Shown one piece after another: positions 35,196-43,551 of a stretch of 64,000 bases of DNA. Where the stretch lies: the NCBI GenBank assembly GCA_963843805.1, contig CAWJLY010000005.1, positions 62,001 through 126,000 of the forward strand. The letters are read 5' to 3'. Each line of letters opens with the position of its first letter. Position 1 is the stretch's first letter. The DNA comes from Ideonella_A sp963843805. Its GTDB lineage: Bacteria > Pseudomonadota > Gammaproteobacteria > Burkholderiales > Burkholderiaceae_C. The position numbers and the translations under genes were made by a program. Below the pieces are notes generated by a model that was given only the letters and a program-made list of their open reading frames with translations, ran no database searches and was not told the DNA's origin.

Positions 35196-36389
35196 TCACC
35201 GGTCAATCTCTCCGAACACGATGTCCATCGTCCCGATGATCGCGACCGCATCGGCAATCATGTGGCCACGCGCCATCTCGTCGAGCGCAGCCAGGTGCGG
35301 GAAACCCGGCGGCCGGATCTTCAGTCGATAGGGCTTGTTTGCGCCATCACTGACGATGTAGATGCCGAACTCACCTTTCGGATGCTCGACCGCCGCATAG
35401 GCCTCCCCTTCGGGAACATGGAAGCCTTCGGTGAACAGCTTGAAATGGTGAATCAGCTCTTCCATGCTCGATTTCATTTCGAGCCGCGACGGCGGCGCCA
35501 CCTTGTGGTTGGCGGTGATCACCGGACCATCGTTGGCGCGCAGCCAGTCGACACACTGCTTGATGAGGCGATTCGACTGGCGCATCTCTTCGACGCGCAC
35601 CAGATAGCGGTCATAGGTATCGCCGTTGACGCCGACCGGGATGTCGAAATCCAGGTGCTCGTAGATCTCGTAGGGCTGCTTCTTGCGCAAATCCCATTCG
35701 ATTCCCGAACCGCGCAACATCGGGCCGGTAAAGCCCAGGTTCAACGCGCGTTCGGGCGAGACGATGCCGATGCCGACGGTTCGCTGTTTCCAGATCCGGT
35801 TGTCGGTCAGCAGGGTCTCATAGTCGTCGACGTTTTTCGGGAAACGCCGGCAGAAATCGTCGATGAAATCGAGCAGCGAACCTTCGCGGTTCTGATTCAG
35901 GCGCGCGATCGTCCGGGCATTCTTGATTTTCGACGTCCGGTACTGCGGCATCGTATCGGGCAGATCACGGTAGACACCACCCGGGCGGAAATAGGCCGCA
36001 TGCATTCGCGCGCCCGACGCCGCCTCGTACATGTCGAACAGATCTTCCCGCTCGCGAAAGCAGTAGATCAGCATGTTCATCGCACCGCAGTCGAGGCCGT
36101 GTGCGCCCAGCCACATCAGGTGGTTCAACAAGCGGGTAATTTCGCTGAACATCACACGGATGTACTGCGCTCGCAACGGCACATCGACGCCGGTCAGCTT
36201 CTCGATCGCCAGGCAGTAGGCGTGCTCGTTGCACATCATCGAGACGTAATCGAGCCGGTCCATGTAGGGCAGCGACTGGATGTAGGTCTTGCTTTCGGCC
36301 AGCTTCTCGGTCGCGCGGTGCAGCAAACCGATGTGCGGATCGGCGCGCTGGATCACCTCGCCGTCGAGCTCGAGCACCAGCCGCAGCAC
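35196..36389 (-). CDS. nuoD: NADH-quinone oxidoreductase subunit D, 5' end disrupted
   Basis: NuoD is the 49-kDa-type subunit that forms the quinone site with NuoB. The open frame gives 397 residues from a GTG at 36389, including HIGLLHRATEKLAE, the YFRPGGVYRDLPD region and the C-terminal DIVFGEIDR. Family members are about 417 residues and begin [20 protein letters not shown]. That missing 20-residue start, with quinone-loop histidines, is present in the DNA just upstream in the same frame (codons 36390-36440) but is cut off by a TGA at 36441-36443, caused by loss of one base within ATGGCTGA-ATCAAG. A second, slightly different copy of the start lies 126 bases further upstream. As sequenced, a normal NuoD cannot be made; an assembly error is likely. 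Confidence 0.9.
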   Translation of the reverse strand: MLRLVLELDGEVIQRADPHIGLLHRATEKLAESKTYIQSLPYMDRLDYVSMMCNEHAYCLAIEKLTGVDVPLRAQYIRVMFSEITRLLNHLMWLGAHGLDCGAMNMLIYCFREREDLFDMYEAASGARMHAAYFRPGGVYRDLPDTMPQYRTSKIKNARTIARLNQNREGSLLDFIDDFCRRFPKNVDDYETLLTDNRIWKQRTVGIGIVSPERALNLGFTGPMLRGSGIEWDLRKKQPYEIYEHLDFDIPVGVNGDTYDRYLVRVEEMRQSNRLIKQCVDWLRANDGPVITANHKVAPPSRLEMKSSMEELIHHFKLFTEGFHVPEGEAYAAVEHPKGEFGIYIVSDGANKPYRLKIRPPGFPHLAALDEMARGHMIADAVAIIGTMDIVFGEIDR

Positions 36390-36414
36390 CCCATGCGCCG
36401 CCGGATGCTGCGGT

Positions 36415-36574
36415 CCAAAATTCAGCGTGTAGTTCTTGATTCAGCCATGTGAACCTCAAGCAGCCGGCAGCCAGCCGCGCTGAATTTCGGTGCAGGCTGA
36501 CTTCGCGAGCGAGGTCAAGCGCGAGGCGCGCGGCCGTAGCCAAAATTCAGCGTGTAGGTCTTGATCTCAGCCAT
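36415..36574 (-). repeat. Duplicated nuoD start region flanking a 91-base insert
   Basis: On the minus strand 36540-36574 (35 bases) starts ATGGCTGAGATCAAGACC and ends CTGAATTTTGG. 36415-36448 (34 bases) is the same sequence with one base deleted and one C-to-A change. Between them are 91 non-coding bases (36449-36539). In the upstream copy the frame hits a stop shortly after; in the downstream copy the frame is shifted relative to nuoD. The insert also contains CGCTGAATTTCGG (36478-36490) in the opposite orientation, an inverted partial copy of the same segment. Confidence 0.85.
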
Positions 36575-36609
36575 TGAGTGTGTCGTGGTGTCGGCGGGGC
36601 GCGACCGGT

Positions 36610-37206
36610 TCAGTGCAAACCACCGTAGAGTTCTTCGCGAATGATCCGTGGCGTGATGTCACGCGCCTCGATCGTCACCGGCTGATAGATCACCCGCTTG
36701 CTTTCCGGGTCGTAGCGCATTTCGACATGGCCGGTGGTCGGAAAGTCCTTGCGGAACGGGTGGCCGATGAAGCCGTAGTCGGTCAGGATGCGCCGCAGGT
36801 CGACGTGGCCTTCGAAAATGATGCCATACAGGTCGAATGCTTCGCGCTCGAACCAGTTGAGCGAGCTCCACACGCCATTCAGCGATGCCACCATCGGCAG
36901 ATCGTCATCGGGGCAGAAAACCTTCAGCCTGAGCCGCCAGTTATGGCTGATCGACAACAGATGCGTCACCACGCAAAAGCGCAAGCCTTCCCAGTCGAGA
37001 TCCTTGTAGCCGCTGTAATCGACCCCGCACAGGTCGATTGCCTGTTCGAAACGAAGGCGCTCATCGTCGCGCAGCAACATCGCCACGGCTTCGTAGTCGG
37101 CAGCCGAGACGGTCAGGGTCAGTTCGCCACGATCCGCGACCAGGCGCTTGATCCGGTCGCCCAAGGCGAAGTTCAGGTTTTCCTGCAAGGTTTGCAGTCG
37201 GCTCAT
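36610..37206 (-). CDS. nuoC: NADH-quinone oxidoreductase subunit C
   Basis: NuoC is the 30-kDa-type peripheral-arm subunit that packs on NuoD. The 198-residue protein has the family core around ASLNGVWSSLNWFEREAFDL, then YGIIFEGHVDLRRILTDYGF and GHPFRKDFPTTGHVEMRYD. It is separate from NuoD, as in most betaproteobacteria, and follows nuoB by 30 bases. Confidence 0.98.
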   Translation of the reverse strand: MSRLQTLQENLNFALGDRIKRLVADRGELTLTVSAADYEAVAMLLRDDERLRFEQAIDLCGVDYSGYKDLDWEGLRFCVVTHLLSISHNWRLRLKVFCPDDDLPMVASLNGVWSSLNWFEREAFDLYGIIFEGHVDLRRILTDYGFIGHPFRKDFPTTGHVEMRYDPESKRVIYQPVTIEARDITPRIIREELYGGLH

Positions 37207-37236
37207 GGTCGGTGCCCGCTGATTCGGATCAACATG

Positions 37237-37713
37237 TCAGCGCGCAATCGTATTTTCACGCCGGATCTTGGCCTGCAGCTGCAGGATGCCGTAGAGCAAT
37301 GCCTCGGCGGTCGGCGGGCAACCCGGCACATAGACATCGACCGGCACGATGCGATCGCAACCGCGAACGACCGAATAGCTGTAGTGGTAGTAGCCGCCAC
37401 CATTGGCACACGAGCCCATGCTCAGGACCCAGCGCGGCTCGGCCATCTGGTCGTACACCTTGCGCAGTGCCGGAGCCATCTTGTTGCACAGCGTGCCGGC
37501 AACGATCATCAGGTCGCTCTGCCGCGGGCTGGGCCGAAACAACATGCCGAAGCGGTCGATGTCGTAGCGGGCCGCGCCCGCATGCATCATCTCGACCGCG
37601 CAACAGGCCAGGCCGAATGTCATCGGCCACAACGAGCCGGTTTTCGACCAGTTGATCACCGAATCGAGGCTCGTCGTGACGAAGCCTTCTTTCAGGACGC
37701 CTTCAATACCCAT
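37237..37713 (-). CDS. nuoB: NADH-quinone oxidoreductase subunit B (4Fe-4S N2)
   Basis: NuoB carries cluster N2, which reduces quinone. The 158-residue protein has the adjacent cysteines in FGLACCAVEMM, then MGSCANGGGYYHYSYSVV and VPGCPPTAEALLYG, giving the four ligands. The start at 37713 (MGIEGVLKEGF) fits the family. It lies 16 bases after nuoA. Confidence 0.98.
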   Translation of the reverse strand: MGIEGVLKEGFVTTSLDSVINWSKTGSLWPMTFGLACCAVEMMHAGAARYDIDRFGMLFRPSPRQSDLMIVAGTLCNKMAPALRKVYDQMAEPRWVLSMGSCANGGGYYHYSYSVVRGCDRIVPVDVYVPGCPPTAEALLYGILQLQAKIRRENTIAR

Positions 37714-37729
37714 GGTTCAGACCTCGCCA

Positions 37730-38089
37730 TCATTCCCAATCCAGCGCACCTTTTTTCCACTCGTAGGCAAAACCGACAACCAGGATCGACAGGAAAATCA
37801 TCATCGCCCAGAAGCCCGTCGGGCCGATCTCTCGAAGCGCAACAGCCCATGGAAACAGAAACGCAATCTCCAGATCGAACAGGATGAACAGGATGGCGAC
37901 CAGGTAATACCGCACATCGAATTTCATGCGTGCATCTTCGAATGCCTCGAAGCCGCATTCGTAGGGGGAGTTCTTCGCCGCATCAGGCCGCCTGGGCCCG
38001 AGCAGAAAGCCGAGAACCTGCGGCGCCACGCCAACGCCCACACCCACCAGAATGAACAGCAGCACGGGCAGGTAGGGATCGAGGATCAT
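37730..38089 (-). CDS. nuoA: NADH-quinone oxidoreductase subunit A
   Basis: NuoA is a three-helix membrane subunit near the quinone cavity and the first gene of the operon. The 119-residue protein has helices around LPVLLFILVGVGVGVAP, YYLVAILFILFDLEIAFLFPW (with the conserved acidic residues) and GFWAMMIFLSILVVGFAYEW; the loop contains KNSPYECGFEAF with the conserved cysteine. The promoter should lie in the 58 bases between it and tRNA-Leu or further upstream; no convincing box pair is seen. Confidence 0.98.
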   Translation of the reverse strand: MILDPYLPVLLFILVGVGVGVAPQVLGFLLGPRRPDAAKNSPYECGFEAFEDARMKFDVRYYLVAILFILFDLEIAFLFPWAVALREIGPTGFWAMMIFLSILVVGFAYEWKKGALDWE

Positions 38090-38147
38090 GGTCTGCGGTC
38101 GAGGACTTGGATACTCAGGATAGCGCCGCTGCCCTGAACCAACAATC

Positions 38148-38232
38148 TGGTGCCGACGGCGAGACTCGAACTCGCACAGCTTTCGCCACTACCCCCTCAA
38201 GATAGCGTGTCTACCAATTTCACCACGTCGGC
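38148..38232 (-). tRNA. tRNA-Leu (GAG)
   Basis: The minus strand begins GCCGACGTGGTGAAATTGG, has anticodon loop TTGAGGG (anticodon GAG) between CTATC and GGTAG, a long variable arm, T-loop GTTCGAGTC, and an encoded CCA; 85 bases. It lies between secG and nuoA, in the same orientation, a common arrangement in betaproteobacteria. Confidence 0.96.
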
Positions 38233-38382
38233 CGCACATTTCACCAGCACTGAGCTGGTTCAGATTGCATGAGGAATTGCGCTCTGAACAGCCTCACATT
38301 CTAAACGCAAAGAACACCCGCTCCGGGACAACCCGGTGCCTGTTGCATCGCTGCCGATCAACGCGCACCGGCAGCCCGGCTT

Positions 38383-38832
38383 TCAAAGTTTCCTACTTCG
38401 ACGCCGCTGCAGACGCTGCCGCTGCAGCGCTGGCGCCGGTACCGCAACCGTCGCCGGTGCCGGCACAACGGCGGCCGGCGGGGGCAGCTCGGAAGCGCCC
38501 GGGATCTGCGCCGCGCCGGTTGCCGGCACGATCGGAGCGCTGGCCGCGGCGGCCGGACGATCGAGTACGCTGCCGGTGCTTGGACGCATCATCCGATCGT
38601 TGCTCAGATAGGCCAGCAGCAACGTACAGCAGAAGAAGATCGCGGCACACACCGAGGTCGAGCGCGACAGGAAGTTGGCGCTGCCGGTTGCGCCGAACAG
38701 ACTGCCCGATGCCCCGCTGCCGAACGAAGCACCCATGTCGGCACCCTTGCCGTGCTGCACCAGCACCAGGCCGATCATCGCCAATGCCGCAACGATCTGC
38801 AACATCACCACCAGGTTCAACATCCAGTTCAT
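38383..38832 (-). CDS. secG: Protein translocase subunit SecG
   Basis: SecG is a small two-helix membrane component of the SecYEG translocon. The 149-residue protein has helices LVVMLQIVAALAMIGLVLV and VCAAIFFCCTLLLAYLS, with the conserved VQHGKGADMGASFGSGASGS loop between them. The C-terminal 60 residues are rich in Ala, Pro and Val with a basic end, a variable tail seen in many betaproteobacteria. It follows tpiA by 42 bases, as in related genomes. Confidence 0.96.
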   Translation of the reverse strand: MNWMLNLVVMLQIVAALAMIGLVLVQHGKGADMGASFGSGASGSLFGATGSANFLSRSTSVCAAIFFCCTLLLAYLSNDRMMRPSTGSVLDRPAAAASAPIVPATGAAQIPGASELPPPAAVVPAPATVAVPAPALQRQRLQRRRSRKL

Positions 38833-38874
38833 TTGAAGAGACTCCAGAAAAGCGTTCGCTGCGAGTGCGGGCTA

Positions 38875-39657
38875 TCAGGCCGCAGCTCGACAGATGGCCG
38901 CGAAATCCGCGGCCTTGAGTGATGCGCCGCCGATCAGGCCGCCATCGATATCGGTTTGAGAAAACAGGGCCGCTGCGTTGTCGGGTTTGACGCTGCCGCC
39001 ATACAACAGGCTCATCTGGCCGGCCTTCTCGGTCGCCGCCTGCAACTGTTTGCGCAGGCATGCGTGGACCGCCTGCGCCTGCTCAGGCGTGGCGGTGCGG
39101 CCGGTGCCGATCGCCCAAACCGGCTCATAGGCAACGACCACTTGCGAAATGCAATGCCCAAGTGCATGGATGACTGCCGACAACTGGCGCTTGACGACCA
39201 CCTCGGTCGAACCGGAATCGCGTTCGGCCAGTGTTTCGCCGACACAGACGACCGGTGTCAACCCGTGAGCCAGCGCACGTTTGGCCTTGTCGGCAACCAA
39301 TTGATCCGACTCGCCATGAATGGCCCGCCGTTCCGAATGCCCGACCAGCACATAACGGCAGGCAAATTCGCTCAGCATCGCCGCGGCGACCTCACCCGTG
39401 AAGGCACCATTTTCATGTGCCGAACAATCCTGTGCGCCCCAGCCGATGCGGCTGCCCTGCAGCAACATCGCCACATCACCGAGATACGGAAACGGTACGC
39501 AGACCGCCACTTCGGCGACCCACGGACCGGCCTTCTTCAACTCGGCCAGCAAGTCGGTATTGGCAACCCGATCGCCATTCATTTTCCAGTTGCCGATGAC
39601 CCGCTTCAGCCGACCGGAGCTGGCTGGCGCTGAAGGCGGCTGTGCGCCGGTCACCAT
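38875..39657 (-). CDS. tpiA: Triose-phosphate isomerase
   Basis: TpiA interconverts dihydroxyacetone phosphate and glyceraldehyde 3-phosphate in glycolysis and gluconeogenesis. From the ATG at 39657 the protein is 260 residues. It has the substrate lysine in VIGNWKMNG, the electrophilic histidine in YVLVGHSERR, the catalytic glutamate in AYEPVWAIGTG and the phosphate loop LLYGGSVKPDN. An open frame continues 195 codons upstream, but that sequence is a fragment of the quinone oxidoreductase gene in a shifted frame and not part of TpiA. Confidence 0.96.
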   Translation of the reverse strand: MVTGAQPPSAPASSGRLKRVIGNWKMNGDRVANTDLLAELKKAGPWVAEVAVCVPFPYLGDVAMLLQGSRIGWGAQDCSAHENGAFTGEVAAAMLSEFACRYVLVGHSERRAIHGESDQLVADKAKRALAHGLTPVVCVGETLAERDSGSTEVVVKRQLSAVIHALGHCISQVVVAYEPVWAIGTGRTATPEQAQAVHACLRKQLQAATEKAGQMSLLYGGSVKPDNAAALFSQTDIDGGLIGGASLKAADFAAICRAAA

Positions 39658-40640
39658 GTCAGCACCAGCTTTCCGATGTGCTGGTTCGATTCCATCAAGG
39701 CGTGTGCCTGTGCAGCCTGGTCGGCCGGAAAGACCTTGAAGATCACCGGTTTGACGGTGCCGGCAACCAGCCACGGCCAGACGGTCTGACGCAGGTTTTT
39801 CGCGATCGCCGCCTTGAATGCAACCGGGCGCGGACGCAGCGTCGAACCGGTGATCGTCAGATCGGCGGCGCAGTACCTGACCCGAATTGATCTTTGCATC
39901 GTTGCCGCCTTGTGTGGCGATGATGACCAGCCGGCCGTCATCGGCCAGACAGCTCAGCTCGCGCTCGACATAGTGCCCCGCCACCATGTCGAGAATGACG
40001 TCGACGCCACGGCCATCGGTCAGCCGTTTGGCCTCGGCAGCAAAATCCTGCTCTTTGTAGTTGATCGCGAAATCGGCGCCAAGCGCCAGGCACGCGTCGG
40101 CCTTGTCATCCGAGCCGACGGTGACGATCACCTTGGCTCCTGCCGCCTTCGCCAACTGGATGGCGGTCACGCCGATGCCGCTGCTGCCGCCCTGGATCAA
40201 CAAGGTCTCGCCGGTCTGCAAGCCCGGCCCGGTCGAAGACATTCGACCAGACCGTGAAAAAGGTTTCGGGCAGGCTCGCCGCTTCGATATCGCTCAGGTT
40301 TGCGGGTACCGGCAGGCACTGCTCGACCGGCGCCACACACCATTGCGCATAGCCGCCACCAGCCACCAGCGCACAAACCCGATCACCGATCGCCAGGCCC
40401 GCGGCGGCCATCGCCGCGGCATCACCGGATTCGATGCTGCCGGCCACTTCGAGGCCCGGCAGTTCCGACGCACCAGGCGGCACCGGATAGAGCCCCTTGC
40501 GTTGCAGCACGTCGGGCCGGTTGACACCGGCAGCGGCCACCCGAATCAGCAGTTCGCCCGGCCTTTGCTGCCGGCTTGTCGTGCTCGGCGAGTTGCAGCA
40601 CCTCGGGGCCGCCGGGGGCGGTGATTGCAATTGACTTCAT
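39651..40640 (-). pseudogene. NAD(P)H:quinone oxidoreductase (zinc-independent MDR family), three frameshifts
   Basis: The product would be a 328-residue quinone oxidoreductase of the medium-chain dehydrogenase/reductase superfamily. It starts at 40640 (MKSIAITAPGGPEVLQLAE). The reading must change frame near 40558 (extra base in GCCGGGCGAACT), near 40220 (extra T in GGGCTTGCAG), and near 39862 (extra base in CGCCGATCTGACG). Joined, it shows GVNRPDVLQRKGLYP, LPGLEVAGSI, the NADP-binding LIQGGSSGIGVTAIQLAKA and a C-terminal KVFPADQAAQAHALMES. Each defect is one extra base, so sequencing error is as likely as real decay. The end overlaps the tpiA start by seven bases, which suggests a coupled operon. 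Confidence 0.85.
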
Positions 40641-40732
40641 GGTGTCTCAGCCTCTTCGGTCATCCAGCCGCCGCTCTGCGCGCCGCTTCGCCTGGCTGCG
40701 CATCCGCGGCTCGTTCAAACGCGCGTCGGTGA

Positions 40733-42863
40733 TCAATCCTGCTGTTGTGGCGCGACAGGCGCCGGCGCATCGCGGTCGATCAGGGCTTTCATCGACAACT
40801 TGACCCGGCCCTTCTCGTCGGTCTCGAGCACCTTGACCTTGACGATCTGCCCTTCCTTCAGGAAGTCGGTCACTTTCTCGACGCGCTGGTGGGCGATCTG
40901 GCTGATGTGCAGCAGGCCATCCTTGCCCGGCAGCAGGTTGATCAGCGCGCCGAAGTCGAGGATCTTGGTCACCGGGCCTTCGTAGATCTTGCCGATCTCG
41001 ACTTCGGCGGTGATCTCGGCGATGCGCTTCTTGGCGTGTTCGGCCTTGTCGGCGTCGGCCGAGGCGATCGTGATCGTGCCGTCTTCGCCGATGTCGATGG
41101 TGCAGCCGGTTTCTTCGGTCAGCGCACGGATGGTCGCGCCGCCCTTGCCGATCACGTCGCGGATCTTCTCCGAGTTGATCTTCATCGTATACAGGCGCGG
41201 CGCGAACTGCGACACCTCGGTGTTGGCGCTGCCCATCGCCTCGACCATCTTGTCGAGGATGTGCAGGCGTGCTTCCTTGGCCTGCGCCAATGCGACCTGC
41301 ATGATCTCCTTGGTGATGCCCTGGATCTTGATGTCCATCTGCAGCGCGGTGACACCCGCCGTCGTGCCGGCCACCTTGAAGTCCATGTCGCCGAGGTGAT
41401 CTTCGTCACCCAGGATGTCGGTCAGCACGGCAAACCGGTTGCCGTCCTTGATCAGGCCCATCGCGATCCCCGCGACGTGTGCCTTCAATGGTACGCCGGC
41501 GTCCATCAGCGCCAGGCAGCCGCCGCAGACCGAAGCCATCGACGACGAACCGTTCGATTCGGTGATCTCGGAGACCACCCGCATCGAATACGGGAAGTCG
41601 ACGCGGTTCGGCAGCACCGCTGCCAGCGCGCGCTTGGCCAGCCGGCCATGGCCGATTTCGCGGCGCTTGGGTGTGCCGACGCGGCCGGTCTCGCCGGTGG
41701 CGAACGGGGGCATGTTGTAGTGCAGCATGAAATGTTCGCTGTACTCGCCCGCCAAGCGCATCGATCTTCTGCGAATCGCGGTCGGTGCCGAGGGTCGCGG
41801 CAACCAGCGCCTGCGTCTCGCCACGCGTGAACAGTGCCGAGCCGTGGACCCGTGGCAACACGCCGTTGCGGATCTCGATCTGGCGCACCGTGCGGGTGTC
41901 GCGGCCGTCGATGCGCGGCTCGCCGGCCAGGATCTGGCTGCGAACGATCTTCGCTTCGATGTCGAACAGCACGTTGTCGACCTTGACCTTGTCGACCGCG
42001 GCTCCGCCTTCGCCCAGTGCCGCCAGCGTCTTGGCAGTCACATCGCGGGTCGCGTGGGTGCGGGCCTGCTTCGAGCGGATCTGGTAGGCCGCGCGCAGCG
42101 GCTCTTCGGCCAGTGCAGTCACCTTGGCGTTGAAGTCTTCGTCCTTGGCGGCAGCGGTCCAGTCCCAGGCCGGCTTGCCGGCGTCACGCACCAGCTCGTT
42201 GATCGCGGCAATCGCGACCTTGCACTGGTCGTGGCCGTAGACAACACCGCCAAGCATGATCTCTTCGCTCAGTTGCTTGGCTTCGGATTCGACCATCAAT
42301 ACGGCGGCTTCGGTGCCGGCGACAACCAGATCCATCTGCGAATCGAGCAGCTCGGTCTTGCCCGGATTCAGCACATATTCGCCGTTGACATAACCGACGC
42401 GGGCTGCGCCGATCGGGCCGTTGAACGGAATGCCGGAAATCGCCAACGCGGCGCTCGATCCGATCAGCGCGGCGATATCGGCCGACACTTCCGGGTTCAG
42501 CGACATCACATGGATGACGACCTGCACCTCGTTGTAGAAACCTTCGGGAAACAGCGGACGCAACGGGCGGTCGATCAGCCGCGAGGTCAGTGTTTCCAGT
42601 TCGCTGGGGCGGCCTTCGCGCTTGAAAAAGCTGCCGGGAATCTTGCCTGCGGCGTAGGTCTTCTCGATGTAGTCGACGGTCAGCGGGAAAAAATCCTGGC
42701 CCGGCTTGGCGTTCTTCGCGCCGACCACCGTGGCGAGGACAACCGTGTCCTCGATATTGACCAGCACGGCGCCGCCGGCCTGACGAGCAATCTCGCCGGT
42801 CTCGAGCACCACCTGGTGCTGGCCCCATTGGAAAGTCTTGGTGACCTTGTTGAACATGCTCAT
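40733..42863 (-). pseudogene. pnp: Polyribonucleotide nucleotidyltransferase, frameshifted in this sequence
   Basis: PNPase is a phosphorolytic 3'-5' exoribonuclease and part of RNA decay. The start is the ATG at 42863 (MSMFNKVTK), preceded by GGAG. The first frame ends its conserved sequence at DSQKIDALGG; it continues in another frame at EYSEHFMLHYNMPPF. One extra T near 41755 (GCGCTTGGCGGG for GCGCTGGCGGG) explains this; without it the protein is 709 residues, a normal size. Both RNase PH domains, the KH domain (DVIGKGGATIRAL) and the S1 domain (FGALINLLPGKDGLLHISQI) are present. PNPase is strongly conserved and useful to the cell, so a sequence error is more likely than true inactivation. 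It follows rpsO as in most bacteria. Confidence 0.92.
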
Positions 42864-43037
42864 GTGGATCTCCGGTGATGTGCCCGCATGTCTTGGCGCG
42901 GGCGTGGTGGATTCCCGAAGCGTCGGCGTCCTGGCGCGGTGCCATTCCAGCGGCGCTGCATCGCAACACCTTTGGAATGACACACCGTCATCAATGGAAG
43001 CCTGGCCCCGACGAACGTGAAACGCGGCGAAAACGCA

Positions 43038-43071
43038 AAGAGCCTGTGCTGGCAATTCCAGACAGGCTCTT
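43038..43071 (-). terminator. Hairpin between rpsO and pnp
   Basis: AAGAGCCTGT (43038-43047) pairs with ACAGGCTCTT (43062-43071), continued by CTGG/CCAG (43049-43052 and 43058-43061), giving about 14 bp with one bulge, 17 bases after the rpsO stop. A T-containing sequence (TTTGCGTTTT) follows on the minus strand. In enterobacteria the same gap has a terminator and an RNase III site controlling pnp; this hairpin may play a similar role. Confidence 0.65.
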
Positions 43072-43087
43072 CATCGCCGCACGCGCC

Positions 43088-43357
43088 TTATTTGCGCAGA
43101 CCCAGCTTCTGGATCAATTCGGTGTAGCGGGCCGCGTCACTGAACTTCAGGTAGCTCAGCAAGCTCTTGCGGGTATTGACCATCTTCAACAGGCCGCGGC
43201 GGCCGTGATGGTCCTTCTTGTGGGTCTTGAAATGCGGCATCAACTCATTGATACGCGCGGTCAACAGGGCGACCTGGACTTCCGGGGACCCGGTGTCGTT
43301 CGCGCTGCGGGCATGGGCCTTGACGATCTCGGCCTTGTCGGCGGTGGTAGCAGTCAT
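43088..43357 (-). CDS. rpsO: 30S ribosomal protein S15
   Basis: S15 is a primary 16S rRNA-binding protein of the small subunit. From the ATG at 43357 (MTATTADKAEIV) the protein is 89 residues, the standard size. Conserved segments are DTGSPEVQVALLTARI, HKKDHHGRRGLLKMVNTR and LLSYLK. An open frame upstream of 43357 adds 19 codons without similarity to S15 and was not used. pnp is downstream. Confidence 0.98.
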   Translation of the reverse strand: MTATTADKAEIVKAHARSANDTGSPEVQVALLTARINELMPHFKTHKKDHHGRRGLLKMVNTRKSLLSYLKFSDAARYTELIQKLGLRK

Positions 43358-43551
43358 CTTTATTCCGTTCGTGGTATCCGGCATCGATGCCGGACAATCT
43401 GGACTTGCGGTCACCAGTGGAACAACCGGTGCCGTGCTGTTCGGCCGCTCGTTTGATTCGCCATTCGGCGCGTCGCGTGCAACCTGCCTGCGCTACCCTC
43501 GACCGCCGATTCGTGCAAATCAACGGTCTTCGTGTACGCAAAGCCAGTCGA

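Noticed and set aside
38875..40242. Fusion of quinone oxidoreductase to triose-phosphate isomerase
   Set aside because: The upstream part belongs to the broken oxidoreductase and changes frame; tpiA has its own start at 39657 and normal length.
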